Numbered from the stretch's first letter, positions 1 through 8,141 are shown. The stretch is DNA of 64,000 nt from CAZGSN01 sp964371655 (GCA_964371655.1 CAYJOD010000014.1:1-64000), one strand, 5' to 3'. Made by a program: numbers and translations. The notes: generated by a model not told the origin, from the sequence alone.

Positions 1-56
1 TTCCCGAGCCCCCAGCCCCGAGTCTCCAGCCCCCATTTTCAAAGCAACCTCGCCAG
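1..56. repeat. fragment of dispersed palindromic repeat family R1
   Basis: The window opens in a copy of the intergenic repeat built of CCCAGCCCCGAG / CTCGGGGCTGGG blocks. It ends in an inverted-terminus sequence (CAAAGCAACCTCGCCAG) that recurs at 14355-14502, 20235-20345, 22280-22436 and 50283-50520. The left part lies outside the window. Confidence 0.75.
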
Positions 57-129
57 AGCGTGAGGCAGGTGGAATCGGCCAATCTGGCTCTTGCGTCGCC
101 TCCACGCTAGCTATCAAAAAGGGTGGCGC

Positions 130-678
130 ATGTACGAACTATCAATCGGCTCGAGTCGCATTGAATTGATCCAGGGTGACATTACGCGCCAGGGCACGGA
201 TGCGATCGTCAATGCGGCGAACAGCGGCCTGCGTGGCGGCGGCGGTGTCGACGGTGCGATTCATCGCGCCGGTGGCCCTACGATCATGGCGGAATGCCGG
301 CGCCTCGGCGGTTGCCCGACGGGTGACGCCAAGATCACCACGGCCGGGTTGCTTCAGACCAAGCATGTGATCCATGCGGTTGGACCGATCTTCCGCGACG
401 GCGATCACGGTGAGGCGGAGCTGTTGGCAAGTGCCTACCGGCGCAGCCTCGAGGTCGCGGCCGAGCACGGGCTGCGGTCCGTATCGTTTCCGTCGCTCAG
501 CACCGGCGCCTATGGCTTCCCAGTCGCGGCCGCCGCAGCAATTGCGTTGACCACGGTGGCCAATGCCTTGCGAGATCACGCGCCGATCGAGCTGGTGCGC
601 TTCGTACTTTTCAGCGCTGCCGATCTCGCCGTCTACGCCGATGCGCTTGGTGGCCTCGCGGCGGAACCAGCGTCGTAA
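130..678 (+). CDS. macro-domain protein (O-acetyl-ADP-ribose deacetylase family)
   Basis: This 182-residue protein is a single macro domain. Near residues 18-45 it has the ADP-ribose-binding signature DAIVNAANSGLRGGGGVDGAIH, with the catalytic-type Asn and the GGGVDGAIH loop. A second binding loop, SLSTGAYGFP, lies near residue 125. Macro domains of this type remove acetyl or ADP-ribosyl groups from O-acetyl-ADP-ribose or proteins in the cytoplasm. ATG at 130 is preferred over the upstream TTG at 91 because the family begins close to this methionine and the upstream codons lie in repeat-derived sequence. The stop is 6 bp before the sigma-54 activator gene, so the two may be co-transcribed. 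The family is clear; the substrate is not shown by sequence. Confidence 0.9.
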   Translation: MYELSIGSSRIELIQGDITRQGTDAIVNAANSGLRGGGGVDGAIHRAGGPTIMAECRRLGGCPTGDAKITTAGLLQTKHVIHAVGPIFRDGDHGEAELLASAYRRSLEVAAEHGLRSVSFPSLSTGAYGFPVAAAAAIALTTVANALRDHAPIELVRFVLFSAADLAVYADALGGLAAEPAS

Positions 679-684
679 CCGGGA

Positions 685-2241
685 ATGCCAATGCAACACA
701 CGTCCACCCCGCAGCAATTGGAGCTGCTTTACCAAGTTAGCCAGTCGCTGCACGCACTGACGGAGCTTTCCGATCTGCTTCCGGTGGTGACCGAGAAGGC
801 GAAGGAGCTCCTCGGCGCCGAAGGATGCTCGGTCATCCTGCTCGACGAGACCGGACGCGAGCTCTACTTCCCGTTCGTCAGTCCTGAAAATACGGAAGTT
901 GCGGAGCGGCTGCGGCAGCTGCGTATGCCGGCGGACAAAGGTATCGCCGGCACGGTGGTGCAGACCGGCAGGTCTCTGGTCGTGCCCGACGTTCGCGCCG
1001 ACGCGCGCTTCTATTCAGACGTCGACAAGAGCACCGGTGCCGAGACCCGCTCGATCGTTTGTGCGCCCTTGCGCACGCAGCGTGGGATCATCGGCGTGAT
1101 CGAGTGTATCAACAAGAAGGAGGGGACGTTTACCGGCGCCGATCTCACCTTCCTGGAGGCGCTTTCGGGGAGCATTGCGATCGCCATCGAGAACGCGCGC
1201 CTGTACCAAACTCTCAAGCTGTCGGAGGCGCGCCTGCGCGACGAGGTCGCCTTGCTCGAGCGGCAGCGTCCCGTACGCGCCCGTTTCGAGGGGGTTGTCG
1301 GCAGCAGTGCCGCCATGGAGCGTGTCTTTCGTCTGGCCGAAAGTGCGATGGGATCGCCGATCTCGGTGCTGCTGCACGGAGAAACGGGAACCGGCAAGGA
1401 AGTGATTGCGCGTGCCATTCATTACGGCAGTGCGCGCAAGGACAGGCCCTTTGTCGCCGTCAACTGCGGCGCGTTCACGGAATCGCTGCTCGAGAGCGAG
1501 CTCTTCGGTTACAAGAAGGGCGCCTTCACCGGCGCCAATAGCGACAAGCGTGGCCTCTTCGAAGCCGCCGACGGCGGAACGATCCTGCTCGACGAGGTCG
1601 GCGATATGCCGCCAACCTTGCAGGTGAAGCTGCTGCGCGTGCTCGAGCGCGGCGAGTTCATTCCGGTCGGCGACACCCAAGAGCGCAAGGTCGACACGCG
1701 AATTATCTCGGCGACGCACCGAGACCTACTCGGGGAGATCCGCGCCGGCCGCTTCCGCGAAGACCTCTACTACCGACTCAGCGCCTTCCCGATCTCGCTG
1801 CCGCCGTTGCGCGAGCGTCGCGACGACATCCCCCTGCTCGTCGCCCATCTACTCCAACGTCTGGCGAAGAAATGGGGCAAGGCGGACATCAGCGTCGACC
1901 CCACCGCGATCGAGCAGCTCATGCGCTACTCGTGGCCCGGCAACGTACGGGAGCTCGATCATGAGCTCGAGCGCGCCGTAACTCTTGCCGGGACGGCCAA
2001 TGTGTTGCGACCCGAACATTTCTCCGAGCGAGTGCTCGGTGCCGCGTCGACGGCCGGTGCTGTCCGGCTCGTGGGTTCTCTGAAGACGGCGCGCAGCGCT
2101 TTCGAACGCGACTACATCGGTCACGTACTGCGACTCAACGACGGGAACGTCTCGCATGCCGCGCGCGTGCTCGGCGTAAGCCGGGTGACCCTGCAGAAGA
2201 AGATGAAGGAACTCGGCCTGCGCACGATTGGAGCCATCTAG
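685..2241 (+). CDS. GAF-domain sigma-54-dependent activator (NtrC-like, Fis HTH)
   Basis: This 518-residue cytoplasmic enhancer-binding protein activates RNA polymerase carrying sigma-54. Residues about 15-175 form a GAF sensor domain. The AAA+ core spans about 200-430, with Walker A GETGTGKE (232-239), the sigma-54 contact loop GAFTGA (279-284) and Walker B ending in LLDEVG (about 301-306). The C-terminus (about 475-515) is a Fis-type helix-turn-helix. There is no receiver domain, so control is probably by a ligand or redox signal on GAF rather than by phosphorylation. A second in-frame ATG lies at 691. A sigma-54-type promoter occurs 375 bp downstream of its stop, in front of two tiny membrane-protein genes that are its most obvious local targets. 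Confidence 0.95.
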   Translation: MPMQHTSTPQQLELLYQVSQSLHALTELSDLLPVVTEKAKELLGAEGCSVILLDETGRELYFPFVSPENTEVAERLRQLRMPADKGIAGTVVQTGRSLVVPDVRADARFYSDVDKSTGAETRSIVCAPLRTQRGIIGVIECINKKEGTFTGADLTFLEALSGSIAIAIENARLYQTLKLSEARLRDEVALLERQRPVRARFEGVVGSSAAMERVFRLAESAMGSPISVLLHGETGTGKEVIARAIHYGSARKDRPFVAVNCGAFTESLLESELFGYKKGAFTGANSDKRGLFEAADGGTILLDEVGDMPPTLQVKLLRVLERGEFIPVGDTQERKVDTRIISATHRDLLGEIRAGRFREDLYYRLSAFPISLPPLRERRDDIPLLVAHLLQRLAKKWGKADISVDPTAIEQLMRYSWPGNVRELDHELERAVTLAGTANVLRPEHFSERVLGAASTAGAVRLVGSLKTARSAFERDYIGHVLRLNDGNVSHAARVLGVSRVTLQKKMKELGLRTIGAI

Positions 2242-2279
2242 CGGAGACCACGGATTGGGCGTGCGAAGCGTTGTGAAGT

Positions 2280-2300
2280 GCGGTGGCTTGCCACCGCTTT
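2280..2300 (+). terminator. probable Rho-independent terminator after the sigma-54 activator
   Basis: A perfect 7-bp stem (GCGGTGG / CCACCGC) with a CTTG loop is followed by TTTGTT, 39 bp after the activator stop codon. Confidence 0.6.
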
Positions 2301-2615
2301 GTTCGATTCGTCGTTGCGCGCCATGGGCCCGCACAAAGCCGGAGCAAGCTCCCGCACTCCAAAGTGCGCGCACGACGACATCTTGCGCATGATCAGCCGC
2401 TTCCCCTCTGCGCCTTTTCCCCTCGATCCCTTCTTCCGCACCCTGATTGCAGGAACGGCAGGCTAAGTTCTCTTAGCAGCTAACTTCTCGATGCAGGGTC
2501 AAGTGCGCATGGCCCTGCCCTCCGCCGCTTGCGGGCGCAACGAAAGCTTTGCAGCAGGCGCATTGCGGCCGCTGCGGTAGGAGGAATGTAACCTGCCTGC
2601 GTCGTCGTCACGCAC
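2301..2615. other. gene-free stretch upstream of the sigma-54 promoter
   Basis: No convincing coding signal was found. It is the expected location for enhancer sites of the activator, but I could not identify a clear dyad by eye. A strong Shine-Dalgarno followed directly by ATG TAA (near 2579-2592) is a start-stop pair with no coding content. Confidence 0.4.
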
Positions 2616-2632
2616 TTGGCCCCACCCTTGCT
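2616..2632 (+). promoter_or_regulatory. sigma-54 (-24/-12) promoter candidate
   Basis: TTGGCCCCACCCTTGCT has the invariant GG and GC dinucleotides separated by exactly 10 bases and matches TTGG...TTGCT of the sigma-54 consensus. The GC is at 2630-2631, so transcription would start near 2642-2643, just ahead of the AGGAGGT ribosome binding site (about 2648-2654) and ATG at 2661. Its position just downstream of a sigma-54 activator gene strengthens the call. Confidence 0.7.
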
Positions 2633-2660
2633 CTCCTCCTTGGGTCAGGAGGTACGACAA

Positions 2661-2765
2661 ATGGCACTCGATATGACAGCGCAACTGGTTCCGATGCTGT
2701 GGATGCTGATCGGAATGATGGTGGTATCCGGTGCGTCGCTGTTCGCCGCTCACGAGCACAGATAA
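2661..2765 (+). CDS. 34-residue single-span membrane miniprotein
   Basis: A short reading frame of 34 codons is preceded by a near-perfect AGGAGGT Shine-Dalgarno 7 bases before the ATG. It encodes a hydrophobic Met-rich segment (LVPMLWMLIGMMVVSGASLF, about residues 9-28) followed by a charged tail (HEHR). It is predicted to be a single transmembrane helix. I do not recognise a family. It is the first gene after the sigma-54-type promoter and is followed 38 bp later by another small membrane protein. The function is unknown. A co-transcribed stress-responsive membrane peptide is plausible but is inference. Confidence 0.6.
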   Translation: MALDMTAQLVPMLWMLIGMMVVSGASLFAAHEHR

Positions 2766-2803
2766 CCCGAGCCGGCGCGCCAGAGAACGTCGTAAGAGGA
2801 GAG

Positions 2804-3040
2804 ATGATGATGATGATGTTTTCAATTGTTAGTACGACTCCGCTGACTGGAGTCATCGAACTGCCGGCGCTGGGCGTGTTCCTCGCGTGGCTCATGATCG
2901 CGACCTTGATGCTATCCCTCGGGGGTCTGCTGTCGATGATTGTCGCCTCTATGTATGCGCGACCGGTCGACGGCAACAGCAAGCCCACAGTCAAGCGCAT
3001 CGACTTTTCTACAGGCCTCGCTCACCGCGGAGCTGCTTGA
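2804..3040 (+). CDS. 78-residue small membrane protein with poly-ATG start
   Basis: The gene starts with five consecutive ATG codons (2804-2818) after AAGAGGAGAG. Residues about 15-52 form one long or two close hydrophobic segments (VIELPALGVFLAWLMIATLM, then a Gly-rich LSLGGLLSMIVASMY), followed by a basic soluble tail (residues about 53-78). It is predicted to be an inner-membrane protein with no recognised family. It shares the sigma-54-type promoter with the 34-residue gene and is followed by a strong terminator at 3181-3226, so the two form a compact transcription unit. The trinucleotide run at the start cannot cause frameshifts by slippage but could change the number of usable start codons. 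Confidence 0.6.
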   Translation: MMMMMFSIVSTTPLTGVIELPALGVFLAWLMIATLMLSLGGLLSMIVASMYARPVDGNSKPTVKRIDFSTGLAHRGAA

Positions 3041-3057
3041 ACACGATCTCGAACTTC

Positions 3058-3150
3058 GGAGCCGCTAGCCGCGATTCTCTGCATACCCCTCCCCACACAA
3101 GACGAGTGACGAAGCCCAAACGACACTCGCGACGGCTAGCGGCTCCGGAC
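3058..3150. repeat. inverted repeat (14-bp arms)
   Basis: The arms GGAGCCGCTAGCCG (from about 3058) and CGGCTAGCGGCTCC (ending about 3150) are complementary and enclose about 65 bp. The structure lies between the small membrane-protein genes and their terminator. Confidence 0.5.
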
Positions 3151-3180
3151 ACCTTCCACCACTTTCCCTGCAAACACATC

Positions 3181-3226
3181 GAGGCCGGCGGTCACATGGA
3201 AGTGACCGCCGGCCTCTGGCCTTTTC
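3181..3226 (+). terminator. Rho-independent terminator with perfect 15-bp stem
   Basis: The arm at 3181-3195 is perfectly complementary to 3202-3216, with loop ATGGAA, followed by TGGCCTTTTC. It closes the two-gene small membrane-protein unit. Confidence 0.75.
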
Positions 3227-3447
3227 GGCGCATCGTGTCGAGCGTGGCTCGGACGACGCGCGCGGATTTCGATCTATCGACGGAAACCACGAACGACACG
3301 AAACGTTTCCCGAGTTCTTCTTCAACGACCTGATGAATCCTGCCGAGCGCTGGCAGGAGAGGGTAGACGGAATGGGTGCTCCCTTCAGAGAAGCGCGCGA
3401 GGCGGCTGGTGCGCGGTTGGAAGTTTCCTTCCCACCCATTCCGTTAG

Positions 3448-3480
3448 GTGGACCGCGGGGGCAGTAAGCGGTCCACCGAT
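3448..3480 (+). terminator. second hairpin, terminator-like
   Basis: GTGGACCGC (3448-3456) pairs with GCGGTCCAC (3468-3476), followed by a T-containing tail. Upstream, GGAATGGGTG and CACCCATTCC form another complementary pair. No gene is evident between this and the first terminator. Confidence 0.4.
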
Positions 3481-3707
3481 CTTTCACTTAATAACAATGC
3501 AATGCGGAGACCAACTCGTCGATGCATCCAGCGGCCGGGATACCAGAGCTTCCACAGCCACGGCTGTCACCGCGACGGAACAATGGTCATTCTGTGGAGA
3601 CGACAGTACCCCCATGGGCGGTTGCAATTTCTTCCTCTGCGGGACGTTGGAGAGGCGTTGTGTAACCGGCCTTCGAGAAAGAAGTGGATCCCTCACCTCC
3701 GCCGTCT
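3481..3707. other. gene-free stretch before the miniature element
   Basis: A 70-codon frame can be drawn from 3497 to 3709, but it lacks a ribosome binding site and any recognisable motif, and its stop falls inside the adjacent 131-bp mobile element. I see no supported gene here. Confidence 0.4.
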
Positions 3708-3838
3708 GAGACTGTCGATAAAGTCGCGTAGGGCCGGTTGTACCGGCCGGTCGGGCGGAAAATACGGCCGGCACAGCCGGCCCTACCAGGCGGCATGAAA
3801 CTCGCGCAACCGCCGTGCCGGAGAAAATCGACAGTCTC
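3708..3838. mobile_element. 131-bp miniature inverted-repeat element, copy 1
   Basis: The element begins GAGACTGTCGAT and ends ATCGACAGTCTC, a perfect 12-bp terminal inverted repeat. Inside are two nested palindromes of the type TAGGGCCGGTTGTACCGGCC and GGCCGGCACAGCCGGCCCTA. A second copy of identical length lies in opposite orientation at 59804-59934 and differs at a single base by manual comparison. It encodes no plausible protein. It is either a non-autonomous transposon (MITE) or a REP-like element mobilised in trans. Confidence 0.85.
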
Positions 3839-3957
3839 CTCTCCCGCAAGTCATGCGGGCGAGGGGGTGATTGCAAACACCGTCGCCGGCTTGGGTCGCG
3901 GCCGTCGGGTCGCGCGGGGGGAAGGTTCACCCGCGGTTCCAATTGCGGGCTTCCGTC

Positions 3958-5094
3958 TTAGGCGAATAGGTAGGGGTGCATGCTGCACAACCCAGAGATG
4001 CTGTGGATGTCGGAGTTGAAGTTGGGGACTTCGGCGCTGACCACACCCTTTCGCATTTGAGCGCGGAACGCCTCGATTCGCAGTCCATCCCCGCGTCCGA
4101 GAGCTTCGTAGCGGTCGAAGTTCGCGCTGAGCCGGGCCGCGGCGGCGGGTGCATCGCCCAAGAGACGAGAGAGTAAGTCCGAGACCTTCTCCGAACCAAG
4201 CGGCTTGACGCCGCTCGCGTCGCGATGAACTCGATTGAAGATCACCGCCTTCAGTGAAATACCCAACTCGTGAACGCGCCGGCAAAAGAAATCTGCTTCG
4301 CGCAATACCTGTTCTTCAGGCGAGGCCACGAGCACGAACGCGGTCTCACTCGAGCGTAGCAGCTTGTCGACACGCCGCACCCGCGGCTCAAACCCCTCGA
4401 AGAGACCACTCATCGACGTAAAGAATTCCGACACCTCCACCAGAGCCGAGATGCCGGTGGCGTCTTCCAGGCGTTTGAACAAGAAGCCGACGGTGCGATT
4501 CACGAATCGCATCGTCGCCCAACTGGCAGAGAAATACGGCTTCACAAACCATTTGACCACGTTGCGATCGAGAAAGTCCGCCAGGCGCTGCGGCGCTTCT
4601 AGAAAATCCAACGCATGCCGCGTCGGTGGCGTGTCGACGACGATCAGGTCGTACAACTTGCTGTCATAGAGGCTGCAGAGCTGCTCGATCGCCATGTATT
4701 CCTGCGAGCCCGCGAAGCTTTGCGACAGGTGCTGGTAGAAACGGTTCAGCAGGATGCGATCGCGAACCTCGGGACTCGGGGCATGCCGCTCGACCAGCTG
4801 ATCCCACGCCCCCTTCTGGTCCAGCATCATCGCCGAGAGCATGCCTTCCGGAATGCTGTCCACGGCCGACGCCTGCCCCGGCCCGCCGAGAGCCTCGACC
4901 CCGAGCGCATTCGCGAGTCGCTTCGCGGGATCGATCGTAAGCACGATGGTTCGGCGTCCGCCCAAGGCCGCACGCACCGCCAGCGCCGCCGCCGTGGTGG
5001 TCTTACCCACTCCACCGCTGCCGGCGCAGATGACGATGCGGTGTCCGTTCAGGACTGCATCAAGCGCTAGTTTGTCGTGGCTTGCGTGTTTCAT
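3958..5094 (-). CDS. ArsA-family ATPase (second of tandem pair)
   Basis: This 378-residue cytoplasmic P-loop ATPase belongs to the ArsA/Get3/MinD superclass. The deviant Walker A GSGGVGKTT is at 25-33, preceded by VICA and followed by a VLTIDPAKR switch typical of ArsA_ATPase. Only one ATPase half is present, so it should work as a homodimer or as a heterodimer with the adjacent paralogue. The start lies inside the end of that upstream gene (35-bp overlap), indicating coupled translation. No arsB, arsC or arsR is visible, so an arsenite role is not supported. Paired ArsA proteins of this kind occur without arsenic genes in deltaproteobacterial and actinobacterial genomes; their client is unknown to me. 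Confidence 0.85.
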   Translation of the reverse strand: MKHASHDKLALDAVLNGHRIVICAGSGGVGKTTTAAALAVRAALGGRRTIVLTIDPAKRLANALGVEALGGPGQASAVDSIPEGMLSAMMLDQKGAWDQLVERHAPSPEVRDRILLNRFYQHLSQSFAGSQEYMAIEQLCSLYDSKLYDLIVVDTPPTRHALDFLEAPQRLADFLDRNVVKWFVKPYFSASWATMRFVNRTVGFLFKRLEDATGISALVEVSEFFTSMSGLFEGFEPRVRRVDKLLRSSETAFVLVASPEEQVLREADFFCRRVHELGISLKAVIFNRVHRDASGVKPLGSEKVSDLLSRLLGDAPAAAARLSANFDRYEALGRGDGLRIEAFRAQMRKGVVSAEVPNFNSDIHSISGLCSMHPYLFA

Positions 5095-6076
5095 TGGGTA
5101 GGAGAACCGATTCCAGTTGAGCGGCGATCTGACGGATCTGTTCCAAACCGAACTCCTCGGTGAACAGGTACGGGATCTCTGCGATGGGCAGTTGGACTTC
5201 CTTCTTCAGACGACCCAGATACATCTCATTGATTGAGGCCCAGCCGAGCTCTTCCTCCGCGCGCTTGATCGTCTCCTTCACCAGCGCCCGCTCCTGGCGG
5301 TCGAGCCCCGCCTCCGAATGGGTTCTCAGTAGGGCAAGATCATCGGACCTCAGGTCCGAGGCATGGGTCCGATTCACGAACAGGCACCCGAGCGCAATAC
5401 CGAGATCAGACTGCACCTTCTGGTACATCTCCAACGTCTCGTTCACGGGCATTTCCTCAGCCGTCGTTACCAGGTTGAGCGCGGTACGAGCCGGGTCGGT
5501 GAGCAGGTCGACGAGACGCTGGCTTTCATTCCCGACGAGACCGGAGCGAAATACCTCATGCGCCGCGATCGGCATCCCCAGATACTGCAAGCTGTGCCCG
5601 GTTGCCGGCGCGTCCAGGATCACCAAGTCCCACAGACGCTGGCCTGTCCCCTCGTCGACCCGCTCCGCCTCGTACCAGATCTTCCCGATCGTCATCAGCT
5701 CCTTGAGACCGGGCGCCGCTGCCACGAAGTACTGGTAGATCCGACTCGACAACACCGCATGCAACACGCGCTTGATGGGGACAATGAGCTCGAGATACTC
5801 CGCCAGGGCGGCACCACCCTCCACCGGCATCACGCATAGCCCGGGGCGAATCTCCAGCGCCGATCCAATCGCCTTTGGGTCGGCACCGAGAAGCTGCGCC
5901 GCACGGCCAGCTCCGTCGACTTCCGCAATCAGAGTCCGCTTGCCAAGCTTGCTGGCCATGAGCCCGAGAGCACACGCTACGGTAGTCTTGCCGACACCGC
6001 CCTTGCCCGCCACGACCAGGAGCCGTCGATCGAAGAGCGAGTCACCAACCGTGACCGACTTGGCTGCCATGCTCAT
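5060..6076 (-). CDS. ArsA-family ATPase (first of tandem pair)
   Basis: This 338-residue protein has the Walker A motif GKGGVGKTTVACALG near residues 24-38 and the family's IAEVDGAGR switch region. It is a paralogue of the next gene. The start at 6076 is chosen because its ATG overlaps the TGA of fabF (ATGA) and an AGGGGAC ribosome binding site precedes it; longer upstream extensions would run through fabF in another frame. The arrangement fabF, ArsA, ArsA with overlapping ends indicates a tightly coupled operon. The two ATPases may form a heterodimer that handles a hydrophobic or membrane-bound client. That role is inference. Confidence 0.85.
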   Translation of the reverse strand: MSMAAKSVTVGDSLFDRRLLVVAGKGGVGKTTVACALGLMASKLGKRTLIAEVDGAGRAAQLLGADPKAIGSALEIRPGLCVMPVEGGAALAEYLELIVPIKRVLHAVLSSRIYQYFVAAAPGLKELMTIGKIWYEAERVDEGTGQRLWDLVILDAPATGHSLQYLGMPIAAHEVFRSGLVGNESQRLVDLLTDPARTALNLVTTAEEMPVNETLEMYQKVQSDLGIALGCLFVNRTHASDLRSDDLALLRTHSEAGLDRQERALVKETIKRAEEELGWASINEMYLGRLKKEVQLPIAEIPYLFTEEFGLEQIRQIAAQLESVLLPNETRKPRQTSA

Positions 6077-7329
6077 TCGTCCCCTGGGCAATGGCGCAAC
6101 GCCAGACACGAGTTGGCGCCACCGAAGCCAAACGCATTCGACAACGCCACGTGCACGAGACTGCGCCGCGCCACATTGGGGACGTAATCGAGATCGCACT
6201 CTGGATCCGGGTTATCGTAGTTGATCGTCGGGGGAATGACGCCGTGGAAAAGCGTCAGAGCCGTGTAGGCAGCTTCGATCGCGCCGGCTGCGCCCAGAGC
6301 GTGGCCGGTCATCGACTTCGTCGAGCTCACCGCCAAACCCGCAGCCCGTTCTCTGAAAACGGATTTGATCGCCGCCGTTTCGTTGGCGTCGTTGGATGGT
6401 GTCGCCGTTCCATGCGCGTTGATGTAGTCGACGTCCTCCGGTTCCAACCCCGCGTCGGCGAGCGCCAGTTCCATGCAGCGCGCCGCACCTTCTCCTCCTG
6501 GAGTCGGGCTTGTCATGTGGTAGGCATCCGACGTCGCACCAGCGCCGACGATCTCCGCATAGACACGGGCGCCGCGTGCCGCGGCTGCTTCCATCGTTTC
6601 GAGGACGAGCACCGCCCCCCCCTCAGCGACGACGAAGCCATCACGATCGCGCTCAAACGGACGGCTGGCACGCTCGGGCTCCTCATTTCGCGACGAAAGA
6701 GCGCGCATGGCGGCGAAGCCGCCGATCCCCATTGGGGTCACCGCGGCCTCCGCACCACCCGCGATCATCACGTCCTGTAGCCCGTCACGGATCAGACGCG
6801 CCGCCTCACCCACCGCGTGGCCGCCGGAAGCGCAGGCGCTGGTGATAGTGTGATTCACTCCCTTGCATCCAAAGCGCATCGCCACATGCGCCGGCGCCAT
6901 GTTGGCGATGATCCGGGGGACAAAGAACGGCGAGATCTTCCTGGCGCCGCCGCGCAAGTACGCAGCGATTGCCTCTTCGACCGAGCCGATCCCGCCGAAG
7001 CCCACACCAAAAAGCACCCCAACGCGCTCGGCCGCGGCCGTGGGCAGCGCCAGCCGCGAATCATCCACCGCCATCTGCGCCGCCGCGATGGCGTAATGGA
7101 TGAACGCATCCATCTTCTTGATCTCTTTTTTCTCGATGTAGTCGGCCGCATCGAACCCGCGAACTTCACCGGCGATGCGAACCGGCAGCAGCGTCGCATC
7201 GAAGCGGCTTATCGGCACAATACCCGAGTTCCCGGCGACGAGGTTGGCCCAGTTGGTAGCCGCATCAAGGCCGAGCGGCGTGACAAGCCCGATCCCAGAG
7301 ATAGCAACCCGTCGTCTCGGACTCGCCAT
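6073..7329 (-). CDS. fabF: beta-ketoacyl-ACP synthase II-type enzyme
   Basis: This 418-residue condensing enzyme extends acyl-ACP by decarboxylative condensation with malonyl-ACP. The Cys-His-His triad is visible: Cys166 in TSACASGG, His306 in NAHGTATPSND and His343 in SMTGHALGAAG. Full length and all motifs are normal for KAS II. No acpP, fabG or fabD is adjacent; instead the gene is the head of an operon with two ArsA-family ATPases, translationally overlapped. That suggests a specialised lipid or polyketide-like pathway rather than the housekeeping fab cluster, although a housekeeping role cannot be excluded. Confidence 0.93.
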   Translation of the reverse strand: MASPRRRVAISGIGLVTPLGLDAATNWANLVAGNSGIVPISRFDATLLPVRIAGEVRGFDAADYIEKKEIKKMDAFIHYAIAAAQMAVDDSRLALPTAAAERVGVLFGVGFGGIGSVEEAIAAYLRGGARKISPFFVPRIIANMAPAHVAMRFGCKGVNHTITSACASGGHAVGEAARLIRDGLQDVMIAGGAEAAVTPMGIGGFAAMRALSSRNEEPERASRPFERDRDGFVVAEGGAVLVLETMEAAAARGARVYAEIVGAGATSDAYHMTSPTPGGEGAARCMELALADAGLEPEDVDYINAHGTATPSNDANETAAIKSVFRERAAGLAVSSTKSMTGHALGAAGAIEAAYTALTLFHGVIPPTINYDNPDPECDLDYVPNVARRSLVHVALSNAFGFGGANSCLALRHCPGDE

Positions 7330-7426
7330 GAGCTAGCGCTCATAGGCAAGTGCCCACAAGCGATCAAGATAGCGTTTGGAAGGCGCCAGCAGCGCCGCTA
7401 ACCTCAGCCGCGCCCGGGACGCGACG

Positions 7427-8101
7427 TCATTGTCCGCACCCGTTGGCCACGTTATTGATCGCGATCGTCACCTCGTTGCCGAACACTTCGTTGTCGCCGT
7501 TGGCGTCAGCATTCTGGCAGGCGCTCAAGTCGGCGTTGCCGGCGACGATGTTGATCGCAATCGTCACCTCGTTGCCAAACACCTCGGAGTCGTTGTTGCA
7601 GTCGCCAACGCAAACATTGCCGCCGACGGAGACCGTCCCGTCCGAGCAATTGGTGCTCAGCGAATTACTGTTCGCGTCCGATGCCTCGGGGTCGGAGCAC
7701 ACGATCGGATAGTCCCCGTGCGCATCGGCGGCAATTTTTAGATTGCACGAATACAGTACGGTGCCATCCGGGATATTGGCGTGGGAGAACTGCGCCAGCA
7801 CCGCCCGTGCGGCGACACAGTCGCTGCTGGCTTCGCATTCCTCGGGAAACAGATTGACGACGCCGGTCTGATCGAAGAGCGGATTTACAGCGCAGCTCGC
7901 AATCGGTGTCTTCGCATCCACTGAGAGATTGTGCGCGACGGCGTTTACGTCCGCCCCCATCGTACGCAGAGTGACGCCAACTGCCGCGGTAGCACCCGGG
8001 CTGCCGCTCGTCGAACCGACTTCAATGGTGACGCCCCGCGCCGTAACGGCAGCGAAGAACACTCCACAGAGCGTGGCACCGAAAACAATTAGCTTCATCA
8101 T
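7427..8101 (-). CDS. secreted cohesin-like and dockerin protein
   Basis: This 224-residue exported protein has a signal peptide (residues 1-23, KLIVFGATLCGVFFAAVTA) and a cohesin-like beta-sandwich domain (about 24-155, opening VTIEVGSTSGSPG). At the C-terminus is a type I dockerin-like pair of calcium loops: GDCNNDSEVFGNE near 168 and NADANGDNEVFGNE near 200, each followed by VTIAIN helices. Dockerins bind cohesins and assemble extracellular complexes. It is the last gene of a minus-strand run of five secreted proteins. No catalytic domain is present. Domain identity is good; binding partners are inferred from the neighbours. Confidence 0.8.
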   Translation of the reverse strand: MMKLIVFGATLCGVFFAAVTARGVTIEVGSTSGSPGATAAVGVTLRTMGADVNAVAHNLSVDAKTPIASCAVNPLFDQTGVVNLFPEECEASSDCVAARAVLAQFSHANIPDGTVLYSCNLKIAADAHGDYPIVCSDPEASDANSNSLSTNCSDGTVSVGGNVCVGDCNNDSEVFGNEVTIAINIVAGNADLSACQNADANGDNEVFGNEVTIAINNVANGCGQ

Positions 8102-8141
8102 GGTCCCCGTTCTCCTTTGCTCAGGCGTGTCGTACCTACGA

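Noticed and set aside
2579..2592. Minimal ATG-TAA after a strong Shine-Dalgarno upstream of the small membrane proteins
   Set aside because: It lies upstream of the likely sigma-54 start site, so it would not be in that transcript, and it encodes nothing.
3484..3942. Minus-strand frame covering the first miniature element
   Set aside because: It shares translated sequence with the second copy only because both cover the element; no family or ribosome binding site is present.
3958..6076. Arsenite-efflux ATPase operon
   Set aside because: The two ATPases are linked to fabF, not to arsB, arsR or arsC; an arsenic role is not supported.
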